The notes: generated from the sequence alone by a model not told the origin. Shown: positions 52,348-62,313, counted from the first letter of the stretch. The stretch: 64,000 nt of DNA from Bradyrhizobium liaoningense (GCF_018130955.1 NZ_JAFCJM010000029.1:26615-90614), one strand, 5' to 3'. Made by a program: numbers and translations.

Positions 52348-53430
52348 TCAATGAAGAGGTCGCTCTCGCACAAGCCGTGCGATGCAGGTCGGCGGAGTAG
52401 ACGCATCGCTTGCGGCGGGCAACAGGACGTCGTTTACGAAGCGCACGCTTCCACCGGGAACACTGGAAAGCGAGGTCACCGTCACGACGAGATCAAGCCT
52501 CGGTACGACGTAGATAATCTGGCTCCCCTTGCCTGCGGCGAAGAAGGCGTCCAGCCCCGCGCCGGTGTGCGTCACCCACCAAAGATAGCCGTAGGCCGTT
52601 TTGACTGGAGCGCCACCGTCATTATGTTTCGAAATTGAGTCAGCCACGTATTCGCCCGACACGATCTGCTCATGTCCCCAGCGTCCGCGCCGAAGATACA
52701 GCAGGCCGAGTTTCGTCATGTCCCTGGCACTGAGCGAGAGCGTGGTTGCACCAATCAGATGCCCCCGGCTATCGGCTTTCCAATCAAAATTTTCTATTTC
52801 GAGCGGGCCGAACAGATTTTGTTCTGCGAAGCTCCTCGAGTCTTGCCGGATTGCTCGTGCCAGAGCCACTGACAACAGGTTCACACTGTCATCATCGTAG
52901 TCGAATTGAGAGCCAGGCTTGTGCTGGATCGGTCTCGCGAGCGTCCATTGCCACATTTCGCGCGGTGGGACGACCGCCCTCGCACCAAACGGTGCCGCTG
53001 AATCAAAGCCGGAGGTCATCGTCAACAGATCACGAACCGTAATGTCACGCACGCGAGGATCGATGGTCGGATCCAACGTTTCAGGCAGAAGCTCCGAAAG
53101 CCTTTCGTCGAGGCGCAGGTAGCCCTTGTCGAGCGCGATGCCGACCAGAATCGAGAGGACGCTCTTCGTGACCGAGTGTACGGACGACAAGCTCCGGGCA
53201 TCCAGGCCCGCCTTGTAGTACTCGAATTCAACGCAATCGTGCCGTGCGAGCACGACGCTCCGAATATTTGGGTACTTGTCGGCGAGTCGGGCTGGGAGAT
53301 CAGTCAGCGCGCTCGAACCAGGTTGCGCCGACGCGGGGCGGCTGGAAGTTCCGAGTAGGCAGAACAGGACTACAGCAAAGCCGACGCGCCACCCTCCCTG
53401 CGATTGCCCGAAGGAGACGCGTCCGATCAT
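52348..53430 (-). CDS. Exported serine hydrolase (beta-lactamase class C / penicillin-binding fold)
   Basis: A 360-aa secreted hydrolase with a signal peptide (about 1-35). The nucleophile motif SxxK is in VHSVTKSVLSILVGIALDKG. The second motif is FDYDDDSVNLLSVALARA, with Tyr conserved but Asp where YxN has Asn; a Gly-rich AAGKGSQ stands at the KTG position. The layout resembles 6-aminohexanoate-dimer-hydrolase-like esterases rather than true beta-lactamases. By eye its codons are less GC-rich than its neighbours, a hint of acquisition. Confidence 0.82.
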   Translation of the reverse strand: MIGRVSFGQSQGGWRVGFAVVLFCLLGTSSRPASAQPGSSALTDLPARLADKYPNIRSVVLARHDCVEFEYYKAGLDARSLSSVHSVTKSVLSILVGIALDKGYLRLDERLSELLPETLDPTIDPRVRDITVRDLLTMTSGFDSAAPFGARAVVPPREMWQWTLARPIQHKPGSQFDYDDDSVNLLSVALARAIRQDSRSFAEQNLFGPLEIENFDWKADSRGHLIGATTLSLSARDMTKLGLLYLRRGRWGHEQIVSGEYVADSISKHNDGGAPVKTAYGYLWWVTHTGAGLDAFFAAGKGSQIIYVVPRLDLVVTVTSLSSVPGGSVRFVNDVLLPAASDASTPPTCIARLVRERPLH

Positions 53431-53686
53431 TTGCCTTCCCCGCTATGACGAACTGCATTGCGGTTCATCGAGTGCGGCGGAAATGCGGCACATTTGTCAC
53501 AAGCTCCAGGGCGGAACCGAGATGGGTCGAGTTCCGACAGCATTTTCATACCGCGCCGGCTTCGCAGAATCTTAAGCATGTCACGTCTTGGCTGGTGTCG
53601 CCCGGTTGCTAAGAACGTCTTGGACACCATCGCAGCGTTAATCTCGGTGCCCTCATCGCAATCCTGCGACGCGCTCGGGTCTACCC
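53431..53686. other. 256-bp divergent promoter gap
   Basis: Between the leftward serine hydrolase and the rightward PAS-GAF-GGDEF-EAL gene. It is more A/T-containing than the surroundings. I see no clear operator. Confidence 0.35.
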
Positions 53687-56269
53687 ATGTCCGCCCACGA
53701 TTGCCCTGCGATCGGAACTCCGGAACTTCTGCTGGCCGCATTCGAGCAGGCCGATGACGGTGTTGTGATCCTCGACGGCGCCCGCAGGATCATCCATTTC
53801 AACGCGGCCGCCGAGCGGCTCTGGAACTGCGCGCGGGCCGAATTGCTCGGGCAAGATGCTTCCGTTCTTGGGCTCGACTGCTTCGGTGCCGATCCGCTTG
53901 CTCCCTGCCGCGACGAGGTCAGCCTGGTGCGACACGACGGCAGCCGTATCAGGGCGTCGGTGTCGCTCTCGTCGGTCGGGTCGGAGCTGGGCCATCACGT
54001 GGCTTTCGTCCGCGACATCACCGAAGACGCCGAGCGCCGCGTGCGCATCGGTCTCCTCAACGCGGTGTCCGACCAGACCAATCGCGCCGTCATCATCACC
54101 GATCCCGAGCTGAACATCCGCTACACCAACGCATCGTTCGGCTCGATGTTCGGCTATTCCTACGACGAGGCCCAGGAGCGGCGCGTGACCGACCTGCTGG
54201 CCGGTCGTCACACCAGGATCAAGGCGCTCGCCAAGCTCAGGAAGCGCTTGCTGGCGGGCGGCGAGGGCGGCGAAGCCGAGGTTCTCGTCTACAGCAAGGA
54301 CGGTGACGAGATCTGGGTCTCCGCCCGCATCGACGCGTTCCGCGATCGCAAGGGCCGGGTCAAGCACATCTTCGCGCTGCTCGATGACATCACCGAGAGC
54401 AAGCAGTTGCGCTCGCTCCAGCAGTTGATCATGGGGGCGCTCGCTGACGAGGTGCCGATCGCGCAGATCGCCGACCGGCTGTGCCGTCGTGTCGAGCAGA
54501 TCGCGCCCGGCGTCGTCTGCTCGCTGCTGCATGTCGACGCCGGCGGGCAGATTCATCCGCTCGGCGGCCCGAGCCTGCCTGAGGACTATTCGCGGGCGCT
54601 CGACGGCGTCGTCATCGGTCCCGATGTCGGCTCCTGCGGCTCGGCCGCCTATTACGGCAAGCCGGTCCTCGCGATCGACCTCGCAACCGATCCGCGCTGG
54701 CTGCCCTACAACGCGATGCCGCTCTCGATCGGCCTGCGCGCCTGCTGGTCGACCCCGGTCAAGGCCAAGGACGGCCGGGTCATCGCCACCTTCGCTTTCT
54801 ATTACCGGGAATCCCGCGCGCCGAGCGCATGGCACCGGCGCATCGTCGATGCCTGCGTCAGCCTTGCGGCGCTTGCGATCGAGCGCAAGGAGGCGCGCGC
54901 CGAGATCGCGCGGCTGGCCTATCACGACATTCTCACCGGCCTGCCGAACCGTGCGCAGCTCCGCCACCTGATCATGTCGGCGATCGATTCCTGCCAGGCC
55001 GGCAGCCACATCGCGCTCGCCTTCCTCGACCTCGACCATTTCAAGGACGTCAACGACACGCTGGGCCATGCTGCAGGCGACGAGCTCCTCGTGCTACTGG
55101 CGCAGCGGCTGCGGGCGCAGCTTCGGCCCTGCGACATGCTGGGCCGGCTCGGCGGCGACGAGTTCGTGATCCTGCTGCCGGATCACGATGCCGAGGCCGC
55201 CGCAAACGTTGCCGCAGGCATCACGCAGGCGCTGGCATCGCCGCTGCATCTCGGCGCAAAACAGGTGCAGATGTCGGTGAGCATCGGCATCAGCCTCTAT
55301 CCGGACCACGCCACCGACATCGACACGCTGATGCAGCAGGCCGATGCCGCCATGTACAAGGCCAAGCTCGCGGGCCGCTCGACCCATCGCTTCTTCAGCG
55401 CCGACATGAGCGGGCTCACCGAGCAGCGGCTGGTGTTCACGGCCGCGCTCCGCCGTGCGATCGCCGAAGACGCGCTCAGCCTGCGCTACCAGCCGCAGAT
55501 CCGCACCGTGGATGGCGCGATCCATGGCGTGGAGGCCTTGTCGCGCTGGCACGACGCCGTGCTCGGCGAAATCTCGCCCGCAAAATTCATCCCGCTCGCC
55601 GAGGAATGCGGCCTGATCGAGCAGATCGGTCTGTGGTCGATCCGCGAGGCCTGCCGGCAGATGGCGAGCTGGCGCCGCGCCGGGCTGAACATCCCGAGCG
55701 TGTCGGTCAATCTGTCGCCGATCAATTTCCGCGACGTTCATCTGGCGACGCGTTTGACCGCGATCCTCGCCGAACACGATCTGCCGCCGAACGCCCTGAT
55801 GCTCGAGATCACCGAGGGCGCGTTCATGCAGGAGCGGGCGGTCGCGCTGGAGACGATGCAGGCGATCCGCAAGCTCGGCGTCGGGCTGTCGCTCGACGAT
55901 TTCGGCACTGGCTTCTCGAGCCTGAGCCGGCTTGCGCATCTGCCGATCCGCGAGCTGAAGATCGACCGCAGTTTTATGCGCGACATCGAGAGCGATGCCG
56001 GTGCGCTGGCGATTGCCACCGCGGTGGTGCGGGTCGGGCAAAGCCTCGGCATGACCGTCGTCGCAGAAGGCGTCGAGACCGAGGCGCAGCGCAAGGTGCT
56101 GGCTGAGCTCGGCTGCGACGTCGTGCAGGGCTTCCTCTATGCCCCCGCGCTTGCGCCCATCGCGTTCGAGCGCTGGCTGATCGACCATTGCGCCGAGCAG
56201 GCGAGGGCGATGCTCGGCCGCCTCGACGTTGCGCGTGGCGATGCGCTCGCGTCCAAACGGACCGCCTAG
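53687..56269 (+). CDS. PAS-PAS-GAF-GGDEF-EAL cyclic-di-GMP protein (DosP-like layout)
   Basis: An 860-aa soluble c-di-GMP enzyme with the layout of E. coli DosP: PAS1 (about 12-115), PAS2 (about 122-238), GAF (about 243-400), GGDEF (489-493) and EAL (616-618; GVEALSRWHDAV). The inhibitory RxxD (480-483) and EAL-domain residues (EITEGAFM, DDFGTGFSSL) are intact. The heme His of DosP PAS1 has no counterpart: the loop after LGQDASVLGL is short and His-free. So another ligand, or none, may be sensed. Its last 4 bp overlap the convergent TetR gene. Confidence 0.9.
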   Translation: MSAHDCPAIGTPELLLAAFEQADDGVVILDGARRIIHFNAAAERLWNCARAELLGQDASVLGLDCFGADPLAPCRDEVSLVRHDGSRIRASVSLSSVGSELGHHVAFVRDITEDAERRVRIGLLNAVSDQTNRAVIITDPELNIRYTNASFGSMFGYSYDEAQERRVTDLLAGRHTRIKALAKLRKRLLAGGEGGEAEVLVYSKDGDEIWVSARIDAFRDRKGRVKHIFALLDDITESKQLRSLQQLIMGALADEVPIAQIADRLCRRVEQIAPGVVCSLLHVDAGGQIHPLGGPSLPEDYSRALDGVVIGPDVGSCGSAAYYGKPVLAIDLATDPRWLPYNAMPLSIGLRACWSTPVKAKDGRVIATFAFYYRESRAPSAWHRRIVDACVSLAALAIERKEARAEIARLAYHDILTGLPNRAQLRHLIMSAIDSCQAGSHIALAFLDLDHFKDVNDTLGHAAGDELLVLLAQRLRAQLRPCDMLGRLGGDEFVILLPDHDAEAAANVAAGITQALASPLHLGAKQVQMSVSIGISLYPDHATDIDTLMQQADAAMYKAKLAGRSTHRFFSADMSGLTEQRLVFTAALRRAIAEDALSLRYQPQIRTVDGAIHGVEALSRWHDAVLGEISPAKFIPLAEECGLIEQIGLWSIREACRQMASWRRAGLNIPSVSVNLSPINFRDVHLATRLTAILAEHDLPPNALMLEITEGAFMQERAVALETMQAIRKLGVGLSLDDFGTGFSSLSRLAHLPIRELKIDRSFMRDIESDAGALAIATAVVRVGQSLGMTVVAEGVETEAQRKVLAELGCDVVQGFLYAPALAPIAFERWLIDHCAEQARAMLGRLDVARGDALASKRTA

Positions 56270-56877
56270 CTGGACGCCAGTCCCGTCGCCCGCCGCAAGT
56301 CTGTGATGGCGCGCAAAAAGCTGTCGGCCGGCGTCGTCTCTGGATCGATCAGCCGGTGCAGTCGAAAACCGTCTTCGAGCGCCAGCAGCACGGAGGCCAT
56401 CCAGGGCGGGTTCCGAGCATGATTCCTGGGATTGGTTTGCTGCGTCGCCTGGATGATGTCGGCGATCAGCTTGCGCCGCGCGCGCAGGCGCTTCGCAAGC
56501 TCCGGCCGCCGCTTCTCGGCGCGCGCGACATAAAGGATCATCTCCATATGAAGCAGCGGCGAACGGCCGAGCGGATCCTGCTTGCTGCGATCCATCGCCT
56601 TCAGCGCAGCGAGGAATTCGTCGAGATCGGTATGCTCCGCCAGCAGGTCGAGATTGCGCTTGATCGACTGCTCGACATGATCCTCGATCATGGCGATGAT
56701 CAACTCGTCCTTGCTCTTGAAATTGGAATAGAACGCGCCGCGCGTGAAACCGGCGGCAGCCGCGATCGCCTCGATGCTGGCGCCGCCGATGCCTTCTGCC
56801 TCGAACACGCGGGCCGCCGCCTCGAACAATTTGTCGCGCGTGTCGTCCCGGGTCGGTCTGGTCCTCAGCCTTGACAT
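56266..56877 (-). CDS. TetR family transcriptional regulator
   Basis: A 203-aa TetR-type repressor. The N-terminal HTH is DTRDKLFEAAARVFEAEGIGGASIEAIAAAAGFTRGAFYSNFKSKDELI; the rest is the helical ligand domain. It is divergent from the P450 gene (136 bp between), with a 7-bp inverted repeat in the gap, so it probably represses the P450 and itself. Effector unknown, presumably a hydrophobic P450 substrate. Confidence 0.9.
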   Translation of the reverse strand: MSRLRTRPTRDDTRDKLFEAAARVFEAEGIGGASIEAIAAAAGFTRGAFYSNFKSKDELIIAMIEDHVEQSIKRNLDLLAEHTDLDEFLAALKAMDRSKQDPLGRSPLLHMEMILYVARAEKRRPELAKRLRARRKLIADIIQATQQTNPRNHARNPPWMASVLLALEDGFRLHRLIDPETTPADSFLRAITDLRRATGLASS

Positions 56878-56903
56878 CGATGCATTTTAGTTCAGAATGC
56901 AAT

Positions 56904-56923
56904 TCGATACAACAATGTATCGA
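56904..56923. promoter_or_regulatory. Candidate TetR operator TCGATAC-N6-GTATCGA
   Basis: A perfect 7-bp inverted repeat with a 6-bp spacer, 26 bp upstream of the TetR start, in the TetR/P450 divergent gap. Confidence 0.6.
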
Positions 56924-57013
56924 GTTAAGAACTGACAGGGATGACACGCCGCGCCTTTCCAGGGAGGGAAGGCTTGCGTGTTCGTTTTGATGCGGCAACC
57001 GATTGAGGTCACC

Positions 57014-58246
57014 ATGAACGAGCATGTTCAGCCCGCAGGCAGCGGTCCGCTGTTCAACCCGCTTGCGCCGGATTTCATTCGCGACCCCTATCCGCATTAC
57101 GACCGTCTGCGCGTCCTCGATCCCATGCACGTGACGCCGTTCGGCAATTTCGTCGCCAGCCGTCATGCCGAGGTGAGCCTCGTGCTGCGCGACAAGCGTT
57201 TTGGCAAGGATTACGTCGAGCGGACCCAGCGCCGCTATGGCCCCAAGATAATGGAAGAGCCGGTGTTCCGCAGCATGAGCCACTGGATGCTGCAGGCCGA
57301 TCCGCCGGACCACACCCGCCTGCGCGGCCTCGTGGTGAAGGCCTTCACCGCGCGCCGCGTCGAGGACATGCGGCCGCGCATCCAGGAGGTCGTCGACCAG
57401 ACGCTCGATGCCGTGATCGGACGCGGCCACATGGACCTGATCGAGGATTTTGCCTACCGCCTCCCGGTCACCATCATCTGTGACATGCTCGGCATCCCCG
57501 AGGGCCATCGCGAGGTCTTCTACAAGGGCTCGCGCGATGGCGGCCGGCTGCTCGATCCCGTGCCGCTGACTCCTGAGGAGATCCGCCAGGGCAATGCCGG
57601 CAACCTGATGGCGCAGATGTATTTTCAGCAGCTCTTCGAGCTGCGCCGGCGCAATCCGGGCGACGATCTTACCACCCAGCTCGTGCAGGCCGAGGAGGAC
57701 GGCAACAAGCTCAGCAACGAGGAGCTCACCGCCAACATCATCCTGTTGTTCGGCGCCGGCCACGAAACGACAGTCAATCTGATCGGCAACGGCCTGTTGG
57801 CGCTCCACCGCAATCCCGACCAGCTCGCGCTCCTGAAGGCGAAGCCGGAGCTGATCACCAACGCGATCGAGGAGTTTTTGCGCTACGATTCCTCGGTGCA
57901 GCTCACCGGCCGTGTCGCGCTGGAGGAGATCGACGACCTCGGTGGCAAGAAGATCCCCAAGGGCGAGACCGTGCTCTGCCTGCTGGGCTCGGCCAACCGC
58001 GATCCGGCCGTTTATCCTGATAACCCCAACCGGCTCGACATTACCCGGGCGAACGTCAAGCCGCTGTCGTTCGGCGGCGGCATCCATTTCTGCCTCGGCG
58101 CCCAATTGGCGCGCATCGAGGCCGAGATCGCCATTAATTCCCTGCTGCGGCGGCTGCCGGATTTGCGGATCGACGACGTCGAGAACCCGGAATGGCGGCC
58201 GACCTTCGTCCTGCGCGGGCTGAAACGGCTGCCCGCGAGCTGGTGA
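57014..58246 (+). CDS. Cytochrome P450
   Basis: A 410-aa soluble bacterial P450. Heme-thiolate Cys is C360 in LSFGGGIHFCLGAQLARIEAE; the I-helix oxygen site is FGAGHETT (246-253); ExxR is E287-R290. ATG 57014 follows GAGGTC. It needs ferredoxin partners that are not adjacent. Substrate unknown; the divergent TetR suggests induction by its substrate. A role in terpenoid, fatty-acid or xenobiotic hydroxylation is open. Confidence 0.92.
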   Translation: MNEHVQPAGSGPLFNPLAPDFIRDPYPHYDRLRVLDPMHVTPFGNFVASRHAEVSLVLRDKRFGKDYVERTQRRYGPKIMEEPVFRSMSHWMLQADPPDHTRLRGLVVKAFTARRVEDMRPRIQEVVDQTLDAVIGRGHMDLIEDFAYRLPVTIICDMLGIPEGHREVFYKGSRDGGRLLDPVPLTPEEIRQGNAGNLMAQMYFQQLFELRRRNPGDDLTTQLVQAEEDGNKLSNEELTANIILLFGAGHETTVNLIGNGLLALHRNPDQLALLKAKPELITNAIEEFLRYDSSVQLTGRVALEEIDDLGGKKIPKGETVLCLLGSANRDPAVYPDNPNRLDITRANVKPLSFGGGIHFCLGAQLARIEAEIAINSLLRRLPDLRIDDVENPEWRPTFVLRGLKRLPASW

Positions 58247-58409
58247 GGGCGGCCTGTGCGTTAACCGCGCGCAAGGGCCGCTGTGACTTCGCCATACTTC
58301 CCTCTATATAAGGGGCTGTTCCGGCGCGGCTTGGGCTGATTTGGGCTTGAGTTGAGCTCTAGTCGTCCTGGGGTTCGGCCCGGGAGCCGGTTTGGCCGAG
58401 GGGAGACCC

Positions 58410-61400
58410 GTGCAGACGACGCTGCTCGGATTGGCGATTGCCTTCATCATTGCGCTGCTCGCTGCGCTGATCGGGCCTTACTTCATTGACTGGAACCAGT
58501 TTCGGCCCCATTTCGAGGCCGAGGCGACCAGGATCATTGGTGTTCCGGTCCGCGTCGCGGGCAAGCTGGACGCCCGCCTGCTGCCGGCGCCGACCCTGCG
58601 GCTGCGCTCGGTGACGCTGGGCGGCAACAACGACCTCGGCAAGCTGCGCGCCGACAAGCTCGACGTCGAGTTCAGCCTGGGCTCGCTGATGCGCGGCGAA
58701 TGGCGCGCCACCGAGCTGACCGTCAACGGTATGGCGGCCGATATCGGCCTCGACGCCAAGGGGCGCGTCGACCTGCCGTCGACCGCAAGCGGCAGCTTCA
58801 ATCTCGCCTCGCTCGCCATCGAGCGGCTCAATCTGACCGGCCGGATCGCGTTCCATGACGCCGCCAGCCGCGCGACGCTGGAGCTGAACGACATCGCCTT
58901 TGCCGGCGACGTGCGCTCGCTTGCCGGCGCGGTGCGCGGCGACGGCAATTTTTCCGTCGCAGGCCTGCGCTATCCGTTTCGCATCTCCTCCGGCCCGAGC
59001 GCAGACGGCAGCGCCACCCGCCTGCACGTCAATATCGATCCCGGTGAGCGCGCCATCCTGGCCGATCTCGAAGGCGTGCTCGCCTTCGAGGGCCGGCAGC
59101 CGAAATTCGACGGCGTGATCACGCTCGCCGTGCCGCAGCCGAAGTCGAAGGAAGCGGGGCCGACACCTTGGAAGCTCGCCGCCAGGGTGAAGGCGGATCC
59201 CGCCGGCGCGCGGTTCGACCAGATCGAAGCAAGCTTTGGCGCCGAGGATACCGCGCTGAAGCTCGCGGGCGTCGGCGATCTCAAGTTCGGCGCTGCGCCG
59301 CTTCTGCGCGCCGCGCTCCAGGCCCGGCAGCTCGACGCCGACAAGCTGGCGGGGCAGGGCAATGGCGCGGAGCCGACCCGCATCCTGCCGGCGCTGCGCG
59401 CAGGCCTTGCAGCGATCCCGCAGGCGCCGATCCCCGCGCAGATCGAGTTCACCTCGGAGCAGATCATGCTCGGTGGACGTCCCCTGCAGAACATCGCCGC
59501 CGAGCTGCGCACCGACGGCAAATCCTGGACTTTTCAGCGTCTCGACCTGCGCGCGCCCGGCATGACGCAGGTCGCGCTCAATGGTGCGGCACCGGGATCG
59601 GATCGCTTCAGCGGCCGGCTCAGCATCGAGTCCTCCGATCCCGATACGCTGGTTGCCTGGCTGCAGGGCCGCAGCGAGATCAACCGGCGCAGCACCAAGC
59701 CGGTACGGCTGACGGGCGACGTCACGATTGCGGCCAATCACCTCTCGATCGAAAAGCTCAACGCCGAGATCGAGGGCGGAGCGGTCGCGGGCCGGATCGA
59801 TTTCGTACAGACGGCGGCCAACAAGGGCTCGCGGATCGAGGCGGAGCTGAAGGCTGACCGGCTCGATCTCGACGCGGCCTCGGGTTTCGTGCGCGCGCTG
59901 GCCGGTCCGCAAGGCGAGTGGCCCGACGAGGCAAAACTGTCGCTCGACGTCGGTCGCGCGGTCTCGACCGGCCAGGAGCTGCGTGCGTTGCTGGCGCGCG
60001 TCGAATACAGCCCGACCGGTTTCGTCCTCGACCAGTTGAAGTTTTTTCAGGTCAATGGCGTGAGCCTCGATGGCGGCGGCAATTTCGACCGCGCCAATCT
60101 GCAGGGGCGGATGGCGTTCAATGCCTCGGCGGGCTCGCTCGGGCAGATGGCGTCTCTGGTCGCGCCGCTGGCGCCGGCCTTGTCATCGCGTCTTGCCGCC
60201 GTCGATACCGGTGGCGGCCCGGCAAGCGCCAATTTCACGCTCGATCTCTCCGGCAACAAGGCGGGCGCCACAGGCCGGCTTGCGCAGGCGCAGTTCGACA
60301 TCCAGACGCCGCTGTTGCGCGGGCAGCTCCATGCGACCGCAACGCCCGCGGCATCGGCGCTCGGCGAGCTCAATCTCGATGCGCTCACAGGCAGCGAATT
60401 CAATGTGCAGACGAAGCTGTCGTCCGAACGCTCGGGCGTGTTGCTGGCGCTGTTCGGCCTCGACCGCGCGGTGGCCGGCGGCGAAGGGCTGGCGCAGTTC
60501 GAGGGCAAGGCGAGCGGCGCATGGCGCAAGCCAATGCAGGTGAACGCAAAAATCTCCGGCGGCGGATTGGACGCGGACGCGCAGGGCAGCGTCGAGCTGT
60601 CGTCTGCGGAGCCGAAGGCCAATGTGAACCTGCGCGTTCGCAACGCCAATCTGGCGCCGCTGTTCGGCATCACCACGAACGAGAAGACAACGCAGACCGT
60701 CAACCTGTCCTCGCGCGTGACGCTCGCCGGCAACCGCCTGACCTTCGACGATCTCGACAGCACGACCTCCGGTTCGCGCCTGCGCGGCCATCTCGCGATG
60801 ACGCTCGACACCGAGAAGAGCGTCGAGGGCGAAGTCGGGCTCGACTCGCTCGACCTGTCGCCGGCGCTTGGCGTTGCGCTCGGCGCGGCCGGGCGCGATG
60901 CAGGCGAGCCGCTCAGCGCGGGGCTGCGCAGCGGCTGGCGCGGCCAGGTCGCATTCCAGGCGCTGCGCGGCGTGCTGCCCGGCAATATCGAGATGCGGCC
61001 CTTCAGCGGCACGATCCGGAGCGACGGCCAGTCGCTGGCGCTTGACGGCTTGAAGGGCGGCCTCGGCGGCGGCACGATGACGGGCAGTTTCGACGCGCGC
61101 GACGGCGCCAACGGCGTGTCGTTGAACGCGCGCATCGAGCTTGCCGGCGTCGATGCGGCGTCGCTGCGCTATCGCGATCTCGCGCTGCCCAAAGGACGCC
61201 TCTCCGCGCAGATGGCGCTGTCGAGCCAGGGCCGAAGCGTGACCGCGCTGACCGGCGCGCTCGCGGGCAACGGCACCGTCACGCTCGAATCCGCGGAGAT
61301 CGCCGGGCTCGATCCGCGCGCCTTCGAGATCGCGATCCGCGCCAGCGACGGCGGGCAGGTCGCCGACGACGCGCGGCTGCGGCAGCTCGTCGAGCCCGCG

Positions 61401-62048
61401 CTTCTTGCCGGCCCCCTGAAGGTCGGCGCGGCGCAGATTCCCTTCACCATCCGCGACGGCCGCCTGCGGGTCGGCGCCACCACGCTGGAGGCGAAGAACG
61501 CCCGCGCCATCGTCTCCGGCGGCTACGACATACCCGCCGACCAGGCCGACATCCGCGCCAGCCTGACCCCGATCATGATCAACCTCGCCGGCAGCCCGCC
61601 CGAGATTCAATTGTTCGCCGCCGGCCCGCCCGACAAACTCAATCGCACCGTCGATCTCACGCCGCTGTCATCGTGGCTGGCGGTGCGCACGATCGATCGC
61701 GAGACGCGCCGGCTGGATGCAATCGAGCGCGGCGAGCCGCCGCCGGCGACCGCCGCGCTGCCGACGCTGGTGTCGCCCGATCCGGCGCCCGACCAGCCCG
61801 CGCCCGACGTGCCGCTGCCGGGCCGCGATCCGCGCCGTGCGCCGCCGGCGAAGGCCAAAGCGGCGCCGACGCCACGGCCGCCGCAGGTCGCCCCTGCCGT
61901 GCCCGCGCCGAGCCCGCCGGTCGCAAGCCAGCAGGTCGCACCCTTGCCGCCGCCGATCGAGGTCAGGCCCGCACCGGGCCCTCCGCCGGCAAGACCAAAG
62001 CCGCCACCGCCACGGCCGCCGATGGTGATCACGCCGTCCAATCCGTAG
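58410..62048 (+). CDS. AsmA family protein
   Basis: A 1212-aa envelope protein anchored by one N-terminal helix (about 4-24, LLGLAIAFIIALLAALIGPYF). The AsmA N-terminal domain follows (DWNQFRPHFEAEATRIIGVPVRVAGKLDARLLPAPTLRLRSV), then a long beta-rich part with repeats of the AsmA/TamB-like fold. Residues about 1110-1212 are a Pro/Ala-rich tail. AsmA proteins are thought to move lipids between membranes. The GTG at 58410 follows GGGGAG and is preferred over a TTG 18 bp upstream. Confidence 0.9.
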   Translation: MQTTLLGLAIAFIIALLAALIGPYFIDWNQFRPHFEAEATRIIGVPVRVAGKLDARLLPAPTLRLRSVTLGGNNDLGKLRADKLDVEFSLGSLMRGEWRATELTVNGMAADIGLDAKGRVDLPSTASGSFNLASLAIERLNLTGRIAFHDAASRATLELNDIAFAGDVRSLAGAVRGDGNFSVAGLRYPFRISSGPSADGSATRLHVNIDPGERAILADLEGVLAFEGRQPKFDGVITLAVPQPKSKEAGPTPWKLAARVKADPAGARFDQIEASFGAEDTALKLAGVGDLKFGAAPLLRAALQARQLDADKLAGQGNGAEPTRILPALRAGLAAIPQAPIPAQIEFTSEQIMLGGRPLQNIAAELRTDGKSWTFQRLDLRAPGMTQVALNGAAPGSDRFSGRLSIESSDPDTLVAWLQGRSEINRRSTKPVRLTGDVTIAANHLSIEKLNAEIEGGAVAGRIDFVQTAANKGSRIEAELKADRLDLDAASGFVRALAGPQGEWPDEAKLSLDVGRAVSTGQELRALLARVEYSPTGFVLDQLKFFQVNGVSLDGGGNFDRANLQGRMAFNASAGSLGQMASLVAPLAPALSSRLAAVDTGGGPASANFTLDLSGNKAGATGRLAQAQFDIQTPLLRGQLHATATPAASALGELNLDALTGSEFNVQTKLSSERSGVLLALFGLDRAVAGGEGLAQFEGKASGAWRKPMQVNAKISGGGLDADAQGSVELSSAEPKANVNLRVRNANLAPLFGITTNEKTTQTVNLSSRVTLAGNRLTFDDLDSTTSGSRLRGHLAMTLDTEKSVEGEVGLDSLDLSPALGVALGAAGRDAGEPLSAGLRSGWRGQVAFQALRGVLPGNIEMRPFSGTIRSDGQSLALDGLKGGLGGGTMTGSFDARDGANGVSLNARIELAGVDAASLRYRDLALPKGRLSAQMALSSQGRSVTALTGALAGNGTVTLESAEIAGLDPRAFEIAIRASDGGQVADDARLRQLVEPALLAGPLKVGAAQIPFTIRDGRLRVGATTLEAKNARAIVSGGYDIPADQADIRASLTPIMINLAGSPPEIQLFAAGPPDKLNRTVDLTPLSSWLAVRTIDRETRRLDAIERGEPPPATAALPTLVSPDPAPDQPAPDVPLPGRDPRRAPPAKAKAAPTPRPPQVAPAVPAPSPPVASQQVAPLPPPIEVRPAPGPPPARPKPPPPRPPMVITPSNP

Positions 62049-62104
62049 TACTACGAGCAGAGCGCACAGGACTTCTTTGGCTAAGCACGTCCGCACCGCG
62101 AACT

Positions 62105-62186
62105 CGTCATGCCCGGCTTGTCCCGGGCATCCACGTTTTTAGCGCAGGAAAGGCCGTGGATGGCCGGGACAAGCCCGGCCATGACG
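62105..62186. repeat. Dispersed palindromic repeat (CGTCATGCCCGG family), copy 2
   Basis: CGTCATGCCCGGCTTGTCCC to GGCCATGACG with inner GCATCCACG / CGTGGATGGC arms. It matches 34291-34412 minus that copy's extra segment. Confidence 0.78.
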
Positions 62187-62313
62187 CCGTGGAAGTACAG
62201 TGGTGAAGAAGATCGCTCGCAATTTAACGAAAACTAGCGAGCAAAACTGAGTTCCCGATTTTACCGAATTCTCGCGTTTGATCTCTAGCGTGACCCCAGA
62301 GGAATTTCGGCAC

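Noticed and set aside
53431..53575. Short frames in the gap before the DosP-like gene
   Set aside because: No ribosome site or protein-like pattern; they overlap the end of the hydrolase gene.
55094..58105. A 1003-codon open frame on the minus strand
   Set aside because: It is antisense to the DosP-like gene and P450 and crosses the TetR gene in another frame. The opposite-strand genes have full domain motifs; this frame has none.
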